64,000 bases of DNA, taken from contig CAJWPZ010000001.1 of the NCBI GenBank assembly GCA_913045325.1, forward strand, positions 149,478 through 213,477, read 5' to 3'. Position 1 is the first letter of the stretch, and each line of letters begins with the position of its first letter. The translations under genes were made by a program, and so were the position numbers. The notes under the pieces are model-generated. The model was given only the letters and a program-made list of their open reading frames with translations. It searched no databases and was not told the DNA's origin. This document shows, in pieces, positions 34,939-43,678 of the stretch. Origin of the DNA: an uncultured Flavobacteriaceae bacterium. Lineage in GTDB: Bacteria > Bacteroidota > Bacteroidia > Flavobacteriales > Flavobacteriaceae.

Positions 34939-35988
34939 ATGCAAAACACAAAACATTTTTTTATCGCCTTGTTTTTATTTACAAGCATAGGCCTTGCTCA
35001 AGAAAAAAAACAATACAAGGTAAATACAATAGCCTTTTATAATGTTGAGAACTTATTTGATACAGAAAACGACCCTATCACCTACGATGATGATAGAACT
35101 CCAGACGGGAAAGACCACTGGACAGAAGAAATATACCAAGCCAAACTTAAAAACATAGCCAAAGTTATTAGTGAAATTGGAGCAGATGTAACCGGTACTG
35201 CGCCAGCCATCGTTGGCCTTTGTGAGACAGAGAATAGAAAAGTATTAGAAGATCTTGTTAACCAAGAACCTCTACTTGGTAAAGAATATGGCATTGTACA
35301 ATTTGACTCCCCAGATAGAAGAGGGATTGATGTGGCACTCATCTACCAGAAAAAATTATTTACTCCAACAAATTACAAAGCACATGAGCTGTTAATTTAC
35401 GATAATGTAGACCCTACCAAGCGTATTTTCACTAGAGATCAATTAGTGGTTAGCGGTATGCTAGATGGAGAAAAAATGCATTTTATTGTTAACCACTGGC
35501 CCTCAAGAAGCGGCGGGGAGGCAAGATCAAGGCAAAAAAGAATTAGCGCTGCAAAGTTAAACAAGCACATCATGGATTCTATTTTTGTGCAAGAGCCGTA
35601 TGCTAAAATTATCACCATGGGAGATTTTAATGATGATCCTACAAGCCCTAGTGTTAGAGATGTATTAAAGCCAAAAAAGAAAAGAGAAAATGTGGGTACA
35701 AAGCAACTATTCAACCCAATGGAAGACATGTTTAAAAATGGTTTAGGGACCTTGGCCTGGAGAGATGGTTGGAATTTATTTGACCAAATGATACTCTCCT
35801 CAGAATTCACCAAGAAAGACTACACCTCCTACCGTTTTTATAAGGCAGGAATCTACAACAAATCTTATCTGGCAAACTCAAAAGGGCAATACAAAGGATA
35901 TCCTTACAGAAGCTTTAGTAACGGATCTTTCACGGGAGGATATAGCGACCACTTTCCAGTGTTTGTATACCTTGTAAAAGAGCAATAA
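34939..35988 (+). CDS. Secreted endonuclease/exonuclease/phosphatase (EEP) family protein
   Basis: A 349-residue exported hydrolase with a signal peptide (about 1-20, GLAQ). The EEP fold motifs are all present: FYNVENLFD with the metal-site Asn, LCETENR with the metal Glu, FIVNHWPSR with the catalytic His, MGDFNDDP and GGYSDHFPV with the final Asp-His pair. EEP enzymes cleave phosphodiester or phosphomonoester bonds in DNA, RNA, phosphoinositides or sphingomyelin; the bacterial secreted group mostly acts as nuclease. It is divergent from the receptor/DUF5689 operon and shares an intergenic region of palindromes, suggesting coordinated control. Confidence 0.9.
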   Translation: MQNTKHFFIALFLFTSIGLAQEKKQYKVNTIAFYNVENLFDTENDPITYDDDRTPDGKDHWTEEIYQAKLKNIAKVISEIGADVTGTAPAIVGLCETENRKVLEDLVNQEPLLGKEYGIVQFDSPDRRGIDVALIYQKKLFTPTNYKAHELLIYDNVDPTKRIFTRDQLVVSGMLDGEKMHFIVNHWPSRSGGEARSRQKRISAAKLNKHIMDSIFVQEPYAKIITMGDFNDDPTSPSVRDVLKPKKKRENVGTKQLFNPMEDMFKNGLGTLAWRDGWNLFDQMILSSEFTKKDYTSYRFYKAGIYNKSYLANSKGQYKGYPYRSFSNGSFTGGYSDHFPVFVYLVKEQ

Positions 35989-36017
35989 CATATTTTATAC
36001 AGCTTTTTATAGCAAAC

Positions 36018-36049
36018 AAAAAAGGCCACTACATATAGTGGCCTTTTTT
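36018..36049. terminator. Bidirectional terminator between convergent genes
   Basis: A 13-bp stem with core GGCCACT / AGTGGCC, a 6-nt loop and T-runs on both strands lies 30 bp after the endonuclease-family stop and 17 bp before the end of the next minus-strand gene. Confidence 0.88.
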
Positions 36050-36065
36050 TGTTTTATCTAAGGCT

Positions 36066-36506
36066 TTACAGCCAACTCGCCCAAGGAATTCTGCTAAGCA
36101 ATAACACTAGTGCAATGGTATAGAATATAGCCAGCATTTTAAATTTTGGGTGTGAGGTTAATTTCTTTTTGTGCTTAGAATAGCCTATGGTTATAAACAC
36201 GGCTGTAAGAAGCATTACCGTTGGATGCTCTACAGCATACAAACGAAGCGTACTATCTTTCATGACAGCAGCAATGCCGTTGTTTAAAATAGACTGCAGC
36301 CCCAGGGGAGACACAAAAAACAATACAAGACCAATTAAAAACTGTAGGTGCGTGACTATTAAAGCAAACAAAGAAAGTCTAAAGTCTTTATAGCTGTACT
36401 CTTTGTTTGTGAAAAAACTATAAAGTGCATTAAGGGTTGCAAAAACAACAACGAGCACTACCAAGTAGGCCCAGTAAGAATGCAAATATTTAATAGCTTG
36501 ATACAT
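36066..36506 (-). CDS. Four-helix conserved membrane protein of unknown function
   Basis: The 146-residue protein shows four hydrophobic segments, roughly residues 12-30, 42-64, 93-111 and 124-142. Each could cross the membrane. Proteins of this type are common in flavobacteria and are sometimes labelled cytochrome b-like; the conserved His in SLFALIVTHLQF and HPTVML could serve as ligands, but no proper heme-binding pattern can be shown. It is a single-gene unit between two terminators. No function is claimed. Confidence 0.7.
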   Translation of the reverse strand: MYQAIKYLHSYWAYLVVLVVVFATLNALYSFFTNKEYSYKDFRLSLFALIVTHLQFLIGLVLFFVSPLGLQSILNNGIAAVMKDSTLRLYAVEHPTVMLLTAVFITIGYSKHKKKLTSHPKFKMLAIFYTIALVLLLSRIPWASWL

Positions 36507-36547
36507 AATAGAAGTTTAATTTTATAAAGGTAAATGTACTAAAAACA

Positions 36548-36577
36548 AAAGAGCCATCACTATTGTGATGGCTCTTT
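36548..36577. terminator. Terminator after the second TonB receptor gene
   Basis: A 13-bp stem (core GAGCCATCAC / GTGATGGCTC), a TATT loop and a T-rich tail on the minus strand lie 23 bp after the stop. Confidence 0.8.
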
Positions 36578-36600
36578 AAAATACTATATGATACTAAGAA

Positions 36601-39258
36601 TTAGAAGTTGTAACGTACACTTGCGTTGAATGTTCTTCCATTTCCAAGACCTATACCATAGTTATCTTGTCTTGTAATATAGTCTTCATTAAGGGCGTTG
36701 TACATGTTTGTTCTTAATGTAAGCTTGTTACCTCCAAACATGAACTTGTAAGTTAAACCAAGATCAAACAAACCATATCCGTCGATTCTGTCAGACTGAG
36801 CTTTTTCTCCTGCTTGAGCGGCCTCAACAACATCATCTGCATTAATAGCAGCATATAAATCTGTGTAGATGTTGTAATCTGCATCAAAACTAAGCCCATT
36901 AGAAATGTTCCAAACAAATCCACCACCAAATGATGTTTGAGGAGCTCTACCAACTTTTACGCCAGATAAGGTTAATGTGTTATCATCTAACTCAATAAAA
37001 TCAAGTGTTTCATTGTTTTGACGTGTAAAAGGAGTTTCTCCATCATACTTCCAGTTTCCGATAGATCCATACCCTCTCCATCTTAGAACGTCTGAATCCA
37101 TACGGTATTCAAAATCAAATTCTAATCCTTGGTGTATTTGTGTTACGTCTGTAAAACGGTCTGTAAAGAATACATCTGCTCCATCCTCATCTGTAGTTTG
37201 ACCTCCAGTTGAAACAAAACGGTTACCCCAGTCTGTTCTGTAGATGTCTACATTAATACGTAGGTTTCCTTTATTGTAACGGTATCCAGCTTCATAACTT
37301 AATACTTCTTCGTTTTCAATTTCTGGAGATACAATTGCGTTAGAGTTTCTAATGTCTGCAAAAATATTGTCTAGATATGGTTGACGTGAGTAAAATCCTC
37401 CATTTACGAAGAATGTACTAGCATCAGTAGGAGAATATCCTAATCCTCCCTTAAGGTTGTATCCTAGTTTGCTGATTTTCTCAGACTCCCCAAGACCATC
37501 TAAAGCAATACCATCTCCACCATCACGCTCTGCACCAGTAAAACGTCCAGTTCTTTGGAAAGACTGTGTAGATACAGCTCCTTGGAAAAACGCAGAGAAA
37601 TGATCTGTAGCATATTCAGCTTGACCAAAAGCACCAACATAGTTTATGTTTTCGCTGTAGTCATACTGTGTACGATTTGCCTCATCAGCAGAGTTAAATA
37701 AAGCAGACCATGGGTTTGCCTCAAACTCTTCAGTAAAGGTGTAATCATCTGGTCTGTTGTCATTTCTAAAGTTATCTACCCAACCGTTAAGACCTAATAG
37801 GTCGTTTACTTGTCTAAAGTGATCTCCTCTGTACATTCTTGCATCAACACCTACACTTAAATCCCAATTTTCATTAGCATCGTAGTTTAAGTTACCCAAG
37901 AAACCATACCAGTTATGATTGTTTACAGAAGATCTTCTGATGTAAGAATCTCCGTAGTTACCATTTCCGTTTGCATCTGCATTGGCAATGTTATTTCTAC
38001 GAATTGACTCAAAGTCAATCTCTGATCTAGCATTATCAGTGCCATCACTAAAACGAACTCTGTTAGATCCACTTCCTAAACCTCCTGTACCACCACCGCG
38101 GCCCCAAGAAGCATATAATACTGCAGAAAGATCTACTTTGTCGTTAATTTGGTAATCCCAGTTTAAGTTAGCAACTGGCTTATGGTAATAGTTACGTCTT
38201 TCTGTGTAACGTTGCCCGTCCAAAAATCCAGAATTTGGATTGTATTTATTTCCGTATTGCTCATAAACACTTCTGTTTTGAGAAAAGTTTTGGTCATGAA
38301 ATTGTGGTGCACCTGTAAGTAAAAAGTTGAACACACTTTTATCACTTGCTTTGTACCCAACAGAGATCATATATGTTTGACCTCCACCTTGTGTACCTTC
38401 AGCATATTTTCTATATCCTTGCCAGTGATCTAATAATACTGAGAATCCCCAGCCTTTTTCACTCATTCCTGAGTTGTAGTTCATCGTCGCTTTTGCATAA
38501 CTATCGTTACCACCTAGAAAACGAACAAAACCACCTTCTTTTCTGTCTGTAGTTTTAGATACAATGTTTACCGTACCACCTACAGAAGAAATAGCAAGCT
38601 TTGATGCTCCTAAACCTCTTTGTACTTGTACTGCATTTGCAACATCACTCATACCAGACCAGTTAGACCAGTACATTTTACCGTCTTCTTGACCATTAAT
38701 TGGTTGTCCGTTTAATAAGAATGCTGTGTTTGTGTCGTCAAAACCACGTAAGAATATTTGACTATCTCCAAAACCAGAACCTTGATTTGCTACATACACA
38801 GATGGTGTATTTTTCATAGCCTCTGTAAACTCTACGTTACCAGCTGCTTTAGTAGAAATCTCTTCAGCTCTAATAGTAGATACTGCAACAGGAGTTCTTC
38901 TTCCTTCTGCAACCTGGATAACTCCAGAACCAATAAGTATTACCTCATCTAAAGATGCTGCAGCTTGGTTTACTGTAATAGAACCAAGTTCAAGAGTCTC
39001 ACCAGATAGTGTGTAAGAAACTGTCTTTGATTGGTATCCAACATAACTTAGCTCAAGTGCTCCTTGGCTATTTGCTACTGTGATACTGAAGTTCCCGTCA
39101 AAGTCTGTTACAACTCCGTTGTTTGTACCAGCCTCAATAACGTTTGCTCCAGGAAGTGGGCCACCTAGGTCCATATCCATAAGGCTACCTGTAATGGTGC
39201 CTTGTCCAAAGGCAGTGAAACCGCCTAGCAATACTAATAAAAGTAAAAGTTTTTTCAT
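36601..39258 (-). CDS. TonB-dependent receptor
   Basis: An outer-membrane importer of 885 residues from the ATG at 39258. The track's start at 39291 adds 11 residues ahead of the obvious signal peptide MKKLLLLLVLLGGFTAFGQ. Domains are a CarboxypepD_reg-like sandwich (about 20-105, ITGSLMDMDLGGPLPGANV), a plug (about 115-235, with FLRGFDDTNTAFLLNGQP and VQRGLGASKLAISSVGGT) and a barrel ending in NASVRYNF. The plug style resembles siderophore/FecA-type receptors more than SusC, and no SusD partner lies next to it. Substrate unknown. It is a single-gene unit with its own terminator. Confidence 0.9.
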   Translation of the reverse strand: MKKLLLLLVLLGGFTAFGQGTITGSLMDMDLGGPLPGANVIEAGTNNGVVTDFDGNFSITVANSQGALELSYVGYQSKTVSYTLSGETLELGSITVNQAAASLDEVILIGSGVIQVAEGRRTPVAVSTIRAEEISTKAAGNVEFTEAMKNTPSVYVANQGSGFGDSQIFLRGFDDTNTAFLLNGQPINGQEDGKMYWSNWSGMSDVANAVQVQRGLGASKLAISSVGGTVNIVSKTTDRKEGGFVRFLGGNDSYAKATMNYNSGMSEKGWGFSVLLDHWQGYRKYAEGTQGGGQTYMISVGYKASDKSVFNFLLTGAPQFHDQNFSQNRSVYEQYGNKYNPNSGFLDGQRYTERRNYYHKPVANLNWDYQINDKVDLSAVLYASWGRGGGTGGLGSGSNRVRFSDGTDNARSEIDFESIRRNNIANADANGNGNYGDSYIRRSSVNNHNWYGFLGNLNYDANENWDLSVGVDARMYRGDHFRQVNDLLGLNGWVDNFRNDNRPDDYTFTEEFEANPWSALFNSADEANRTQYDYSENINYVGAFGQAEYATDHFSAFFQGAVSTQSFQRTGRFTGAERDGGDGIALDGLGESEKISKLGYNLKGGLGYSPTDASTFFVNGGFYSRQPYLDNIFADIRNSNAIVSPEIENEEVLSYEAGYRYNKGNLRINVDIYRTDWGNRFVSTGGQTTDEDGADVFFTDRFTDVTQIHQGLEFDFEYRMDSDVLRWRGYGSIGNWKYDGETPFTRQNNETLDFIELDDNTLTLSGVKVGRAPQTSFGGGFVWNISNGLSFDADYNIYTDLYAAINADDVVEAAQAGEKAQSDRIDGYGLFDLGLTYKFMFGGNKLTLRTNMYNALNEDYITRQDNYGIGLGNGRTFNASVRYNF

Positions 39259-39290
39259 GTGTTTGTTTTTAATGAATAAAATTTTTTGCA

Positions 39291-39298
39291 AAAATACA
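39291..39298 (-). promoter_or_regulatory. Putative -7 element for the second TonB receptor
   Basis: The minus strand reads TATTTTTG, 32 bp upstream of the ATG at 39258 and overlapping the longer ORF start. This supports the shorter gene. A -33 TTG at good spacing was not found. Confidence 0.4.
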
Positions 39299-39431
39299 TC
39301 TAATTGTATAATTCTCCTACTTCTAAGCTCAAGAAAACAACAAGATGTCTTTAAAATAAAAGTACACTTAATTATGGCAACCGGGTAAGTTGTTGAGTAA
39401 TAATTAATAACAAGGTTATCAACACTTTAAA

Positions 39432-40682
39432 CTAATACTCAATAGCATCTAACTGGGCTTTAACAGACCCAATGTAAGAGAAGTAATCTTCGTGAAACTC
39501 ATTAGCTAAAGGCTTTGATGCCGGCAAGTCTTGCTTGAAAGGATCTACTTGCCTGCCGTTTTTCCAAAAACGATAACAAACATGAGGACCACCAGAATTA
39601 CCCGTCATACCTACCCAGCCTATCACATCACCTTGTCTCACAAAATCTCCAACACGAACGTTGTATTTCTTCATGTGTAGGTATTGAGTCTCATAAGTAC
39701 TGTTGTGCCTAATTTTGACATAAATACCATTACCTCCTTTTCGTTCAGCTTTTGTAACAGTGCCGTCTGCAGTAGCTAATATTGGAGATCCAATATTAGC
39801 TGAAAAATCTGTCCCTTTGTGAGGACGAAGTTTATAGCCATAGTATTTGATTCTTCTCTTAAGGTTGTACTTAGAGGAGATACGGCTAAATTTAACTGGT
39901 GCTTTTAAAAATGCACGCCTTAGGTTTTGAGCTTTCTCATCGTAGAAATCTAAAGAAGGTAGTTTTTTATTTTCATACCCAAAGGCATATAATGGAACTC
40001 CTTTGTGTTCAAAATAAGAAGCATTAATTCTATGGATCCCTGCAGATACGGTGTCGTCAATAAACTTCTCGGTATACACTACTTTAAAACGGTCCCCTTT
40101 TTGGATTTTAAAGAAGTTAACAGTCCAAGCGTAAATATTGGCCAACCTATCTGTCATGGCCGGGCTTAAATTATTTTCTTCCATGGTGAGATACAAAGAG
40201 TTTTCTATCACTCCAGAGGCCTGTTTGTCTACATATGTTATGGGCTTGCTTTTAGTATAGACTCTTAAAGAATCGCTGAGGTCTACCACGGCATATTGTA
40301 TTTTGTTTTTTCCGTAAACAAAATACTGCAACTTGTCGAGGGTATCTTTAGACTTTAATAAAAGATACGGTTTGCCAACAACCAGACGGCGCACATCAAA
40401 GGTGTCTCTATATTTTGTGGCAATGTTAAATATTGTTGTATGACTAACCCCATGATTATTTAAAATGGCCCCAAAAGTATCCCCATTTTTTATGGTATCT
40501 CTAACTGCATTAAACTGGTTTAAATCAAAGCCATATGCTTTTGAGGGGTGTAAAATTTCTTGTGTTTTTTCTTGGGTTTGTTCAGTGGTGTTATCACCAC
40601 AGGCAATAAAAATAAATACCAGCCCAAGATAGAAAGTAACTCTTTTCAATGATTGTATTTTTAGAGGGTATCGTTTATACAT
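39432..40682 (-). CDS. M23-family peptidoglycan metallopeptidase, lipoprotein
   Basis: The 416-residue protein has a lipoprotein-type signal (FIFIAC near residue 28). A helical and beta N-terminal part containing a LysM-like/OapA-like region (about 50-180) precedes a C-terminal LytM domain (about 275-400). The zinc ligands are in HKGTDFSANIG and the GPHVCYRFWKNG motif, with the catalytic His in TQYLHMKK. Such enzymes cut peptide cross-links of peptidoglycan during growth or division, or regulate amidases. Its start overlaps the 3' end of the tryptophan dioxygenase gene by 8 bp, so it is the last gene of that operon. Confidence 0.9.
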   Translation of the reverse strand: MYKRYPLKIQSLKRVTFYLGLVFIFIACGDNTTEQTQEKTQEILHPSKAYGFDLNQFNAVRDTIKNGDTFGAILNNHGVSHTTIFNIATKYRDTFDVRRLVVGKPYLLLKSKDTLDKLQYFVYGKNKIQYAVVDLSDSLRVYTKSKPITYVDKQASGVIENSLYLTMEENNLSPAMTDRLANIYAWTVNFFKIQKGDRFKVVYTEKFIDDTVSAGIHRINASYFEHKGVPLYAFGYENKKLPSLDFYDEKAQNLRRAFLKAPVKFSRISSKYNLKRRIKYYGYKLRPHKGTDFSANIGSPILATADGTVTKAERKGGNGIYVKIRHNSTYETQYLHMKKYNVRVGDFVRQGDVIGWVGMTGNSGGPHVCYRFWKNGRQVDPFKQDLPASKPLANEFHEDYFSYIGSVKAQLDAIEY

Positions 40683-41613
40683 TTTTTCCCCAATCTGCTA
40701 GTTCTTGTGTGCTCCATACTCCAGGAAAAAACACTCTCTTTTGATATTTTGGCAGCATGTATTTTGTCCAGTCACTTCCTCCTGTGGCTTCTACGGCGTC
40801 TTGATTGTCGCTTCCCCCTATATAATATCTTGCAGCATTATAATGGGCCATTACCCATGTAATATTTACTGTATAATCAAAATGACGCATTGCCTTTAAA
40901 AGATCCGGATCCTGTTTCACCTTTTCAGAGAGTCCTTTAAATTTTGCATACAAATTTATGGTATTATACTCTTGAGTAAAGTCTATAAATTCTGAGTGAT
41001 ATCTCTTCTCAAACGATGATAATAAGTATGATTTTTCACCTGTCTTAAAATCTTTGCCGGCAGCCTGCCAGTAGAGATGTTCTAAGGCGTGTTCATAAGA
41101 GGTATTTCTGTCTATGGTGTCTCTAAATCTGGCATCAATTAAATTTATTAAATCTGTAGATGCAAATTCAATTTTTCTATACTGTGCGCTCTGAAAACCA
41201 CTAGCAGGAGTGAGCGTTGTCCTAAATTTCATATACTGGGCTCTATCCATTCCTTCGCGCATGATATTAAAGGAAGAGGTAAGCATATCAAAATAACGGC
41301 TTATGCGCATCAGTTTTTCAGTAAAAAAAGCTGCGGTGAGATCTGTGTTTTTTGAGACCTGCTGTATTTCCCAAAGAATCATCTTAAACAAAAGTTCATT
41401 TACTTGATGATACATTATAAATACCATCTCATCTGGCAGGTTAGTGCGCTGTGTTTGAAGCTCAAGTAGCGCATCTGTTTGTATGTAATCCCAATAGGTT
41501 ATGGGAGTAGAGTGCAATAAACCCTCTAGGTGGGTGTCTAGATTTTGACCAATAGCTCCAAACTTATCTTCAAGTTGTTGTAGTAATTCTTTGGTTTTTG
41601 ATGTAAGATCCAT
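40675..41613 (-). CDS. Tryptophan 2,3-dioxygenase family protein
   Basis: This cytosolic heme enzyme opens the indole ring of tryptophan to N-formylkynurenine, the first step of kynurenine catabolism. The 312-residue protein has the family blocks MYHQVNELLFKMILWEIQQ (distal His region), PASGFQSAQYRKIE (substrate carboxylate Arg), and WVMAHYNAARYYIGG followed by ATGGSDWTKYM (proximal heme His and the GTGG-like loop). These are divergent from the best studied members but typical of flavobacteria. Neighbours are DUF3108 (9 bp upstream) and an M23 peptidase (overlap). No kynureninase or kynurenine monooxygenase is in the window. Confidence 0.85.
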   Translation of the reverse strand: MDLTSKTKELLQQLEDKFGAIGQNLDTHLEGLLHSTPITYWDYIQTDALLELQTQRTNLPDEMVFIMYHQVNELLFKMILWEIQQVSKNTDLTAAFFTEKLMRISRYFDMLTSSFNIMREGMDRAQYMKFRTTLTPASGFQSAQYRKIEFASTDLINLIDARFRDTIDRNTSYEHALEHLYWQAAGKDFKTGEKSYLLSSFEKRYHSEFIDFTQEYNTINLYAKFKGLSEKVKQDPDLLKAMRHFDYTVNITWVMAHYNAARYYIGGSDNQDAVEATGGSDWTKYMLPKYQKRVFFPGVWSTQELADWGKNV

Positions 41614-41622
41614 AGATTGGTG

Positions 41623-42393
41623 TTATTGTGGAATGATTTTAAACTGATGTGCAAGTCCCTTATACTCTGTTAGTGTTGCTTTTAAAGAACCGATAACTAA
41701 ATCTGCTTTTATAACAATGGGCATTTTATTAGCATCATCTGTGACCCAAACCGTTAAACTTTCCTCCTCTTCAAAAACACGTCCAGATTCAACATAGGGC
41801 CTAAATATCATGGTGGGCACATTTCCAAAGGTAGTTTTTAAGGTTTCTCTACCCAAAAATTTAAGCCTGAATTTATAATTGCCTCTGTCAAAAAACATAT
41901 TCATATCAAACACATCGCCTTGTTTAATATTTTTTGTGTCTAAATGATTGCGCAGGTAATAGAAAGAAGAAACCATGTCTTGCACCTTCTCTGGAATTGG
42001 TTCTTGATTAACCCTATTGTATTTGTTGTTGGTGACTATTGCTTTTTGAGTGTCATAATTAAAGTCTATAACCAAATCTTTAGTGTATCCCCCTTCATTA
42101 ATCTTTCTTACAAAACGATATGGAATATCTAATACCTTGTCTATGTAAGACTCATAATAATCGTCTACATTAAAAAGTAATTTTGTAATCCCTGTGGTGT
42201 GCCCCTCTCCTTGAACATGGAAAACGTCTTTGTTATTTAAAACAGCGTCTTCTACTTTTAAAGTAGCATATCCTGCAGTAATAGGGCCGTAATGTATTCT
42301 AAATTTAAACCACTCTCCATCTCCATAGGCTTTTTTTTGAGCACTAAGGTGTGATGTAAAACATACTAAAATTAAGATTATTATCTTTTTCAT
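41623..42393 (-). CDS. DUF3108 periplasmic protein
   Basis: A 256-residue exported protein with a signal peptide (about 1-18, HLSAQ). The DUF3108 pattern is visible in WFKFRIHYGPITAGYATLKV near the N-terminus and in LTVWVTDDANKMPIVIKADLVIGSLKATLTEY near the C-terminus. The family is predicted to be a beta-rich periplasmic domain, function unknown. It lies 9 bp upstream of the tryptophan dioxygenase gene and 65 bp downstream of the homogentisate dioxygenase gene on the same strand. Confidence 0.83.
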   Translation of the reverse strand: MKKIIILILVCFTSHLSAQKKAYGDGEWFKFRIHYGPITAGYATLKVEDAVLNNKDVFHVQGEGHTTGITKLLFNVDDYYESYIDKVLDIPYRFVRKINEGGYTKDLVIDFNYDTQKAIVTNNKYNRVNQEPIPEKVQDMVSSFYYLRNHLDTKNIKQGDVFDMNMFFDRGNYKFRLKFLGRETLKTTFGNVPTMIFRPYVESGRVFEEEESLTVWVTDDANKMPIVIKADLVIGSLKATLTEYKGLAHQFKIIPQ

Positions 42394-42458
42394 TGGGCAT
42401 TATTAAAAGCCATACATCCTTAGGTGCAAAATTTGTTCCGTTTTTTTATTCTGAAATA

Positions 42459-43613
42459 TTACAACCAGCTTTTAAAATAATCTTCGTCAGCAATTTCCAT
42501 GGCCTCTTGGGTAACCATTAGCGGCTTAAAGGTGTCTACCATAACGGCTAGTTCATCACTTCCTTTTTTACCAATACTTCGCTCTGCCGCTCCTGGGTGC
42601 GGCCCATGAGGAATACCTGCTGGATGCAGGGAGATGTGTCCAGCGTCTATATCATTTCTACTCATAAAATCACCAGCTACATAATACAATACCTCATCAC
42701 TATCTATATTGCTATGATTGTAAGGAGCTGGAATACTCAGTGGATGGTAATCATAAAGGCGAGGGCAAAAAGAGCAAACCACAAAAGCATCTGTCTCAAA
42801 GGTTTGGTGCACCGGAGGCGGTTGATGAATACGACCTGTTATGGGTTCAAAATCATGAATAGAAAAAGCATAAGGATAGTTATACCCATCATAACCAACA
42901 ACATCAAAAGGATGGGAGGCATAGACCATTTCAATTATTTCGTCGTTCTTTTTTACTTTGATTAAAAAATCACCTTTCTGGTCATTGGTTTCTAGCTCGT
43001 AAGGGACTCTAATATCTCGCTCACAAAAAGGAGAATGCTCTAGGTGCTGTCCAAACCAATTACGGTATCTCTTTGGGGTATATATTGGACTTCTAGACTC
43101 TACAATAAACAATCTGTTGTCTTGGGTGTCAAAATCTATTTGATAGATAATACCTCTAGGTATTATCAAGTAATCTCCGTATTTAAAATCTAGATTTCCC
43201 AGGTGAGTTCTCAAAGTACCCGAACCTTTGTGTACAAATAACAGCTCATCTGAGTCTGTATTTTTATAGAAGTATTCTTTTAGAGAATTTTTTGGAGCGG
43301 CCAAAATAATGGTGCAATCACTATTGGTAAGCACTGCTTTGCGACTCTGTAAATAATCGTTTTGTGGGGCCACTTGAAATCCTCTAAAACGGTATGATTG
43401 TATGTTATTTTGTTTGGCAATTGTTGGAGCAACGCTGTATTGTTTTTTTATAGCCTTTACCATAGTAGGCCTATGGACATGGTAACTATTTGTGTACATG
43501 CCATCAAAACCAATGGTGCCAAATAATTGTTCGCTATATAAAGAGCCATCTGGTTTACGAAATTGAGTGTGTCTTTTGGGTGGTATTTTACCTAAGGAAT
43601 GATAACGTGGCAT
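42459..43613 (-). CDS. hmgA: Homogentisate 1,2-dioxygenase
   Basis: This non-heme iron enzyme opens homogentisate to maleylacetoacetate in tyrosine and phenylalanine breakdown. The ATG at 43613 gives 384 residues beginning MPRYHSLGKIPPKRHTQF, the usual bacterial N-terminus; the track start at 43661 adds 16 unlikely residues. Cupin elements are visible, with iron-ligand segments YNHSNIDSDEVLYY and IPHGPHPGAAE. It is shorter than the animal enzyme but standard for Bacteroidota. It probably belongs to the minus-strand run with the tryptophan dioxygenase; the other tyrosine catabolism genes are not here. Confidence 0.92.
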   Translation of the reverse strand: MPRYHSLGKIPPKRHTQFRKPDGSLYSEQLFGTIGFDGMYTNSYHVHRPTMVKAIKKQYSVAPTIAKQNNIQSYRFRGFQVAPQNDYLQSRKAVLTNSDCTIILAAPKNSLKEYFYKNTDSDELLFVHKGSGTLRTHLGNLDFKYGDYLIIPRGIIYQIDFDTQDNRLFIVESRSPIYTPKRYRNWFGQHLEHSPFCERDIRVPYELETNDQKGDFLIKVKKNDEIIEMVYASHPFDVVGYDGYNYPYAFSIHDFEPITGRIHQPPPVHQTFETDAFVVCSFCPRLYDYHPLSIPAPYNHSNIDSDEVLYYVAGDFMSRNDIDAGHISLHPAGIPHGPHPGAAERSIGKKGSDELAVMVDTFKPLMVTQEAMEIADEDYFKSWL

Positions 43614-43678
43614 AGATCGGTTTTTGGTGTTACACAAATATCGTAAAAATTGAGCAAGCAACCTTTGTAGAAGGCTTA

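Noticed and set aside
35439-35813. 124-residue ORF antisense to the EEP nuclease gene
   Set aside because: Shadow of a real gene; composition reflects the complement of conserved motifs.
36601-39258. SusC-type polysaccharide receptor
   Set aside because: No SusD gene follows, and the plug and length (885 residues) fit the smaller siderophore-like receptors better.
42597-42965. 122-residue ORF antisense to hmgA
   Set aside because: It lies fully within a well-supported conserved gene on the other strand and has no recognisable domain.
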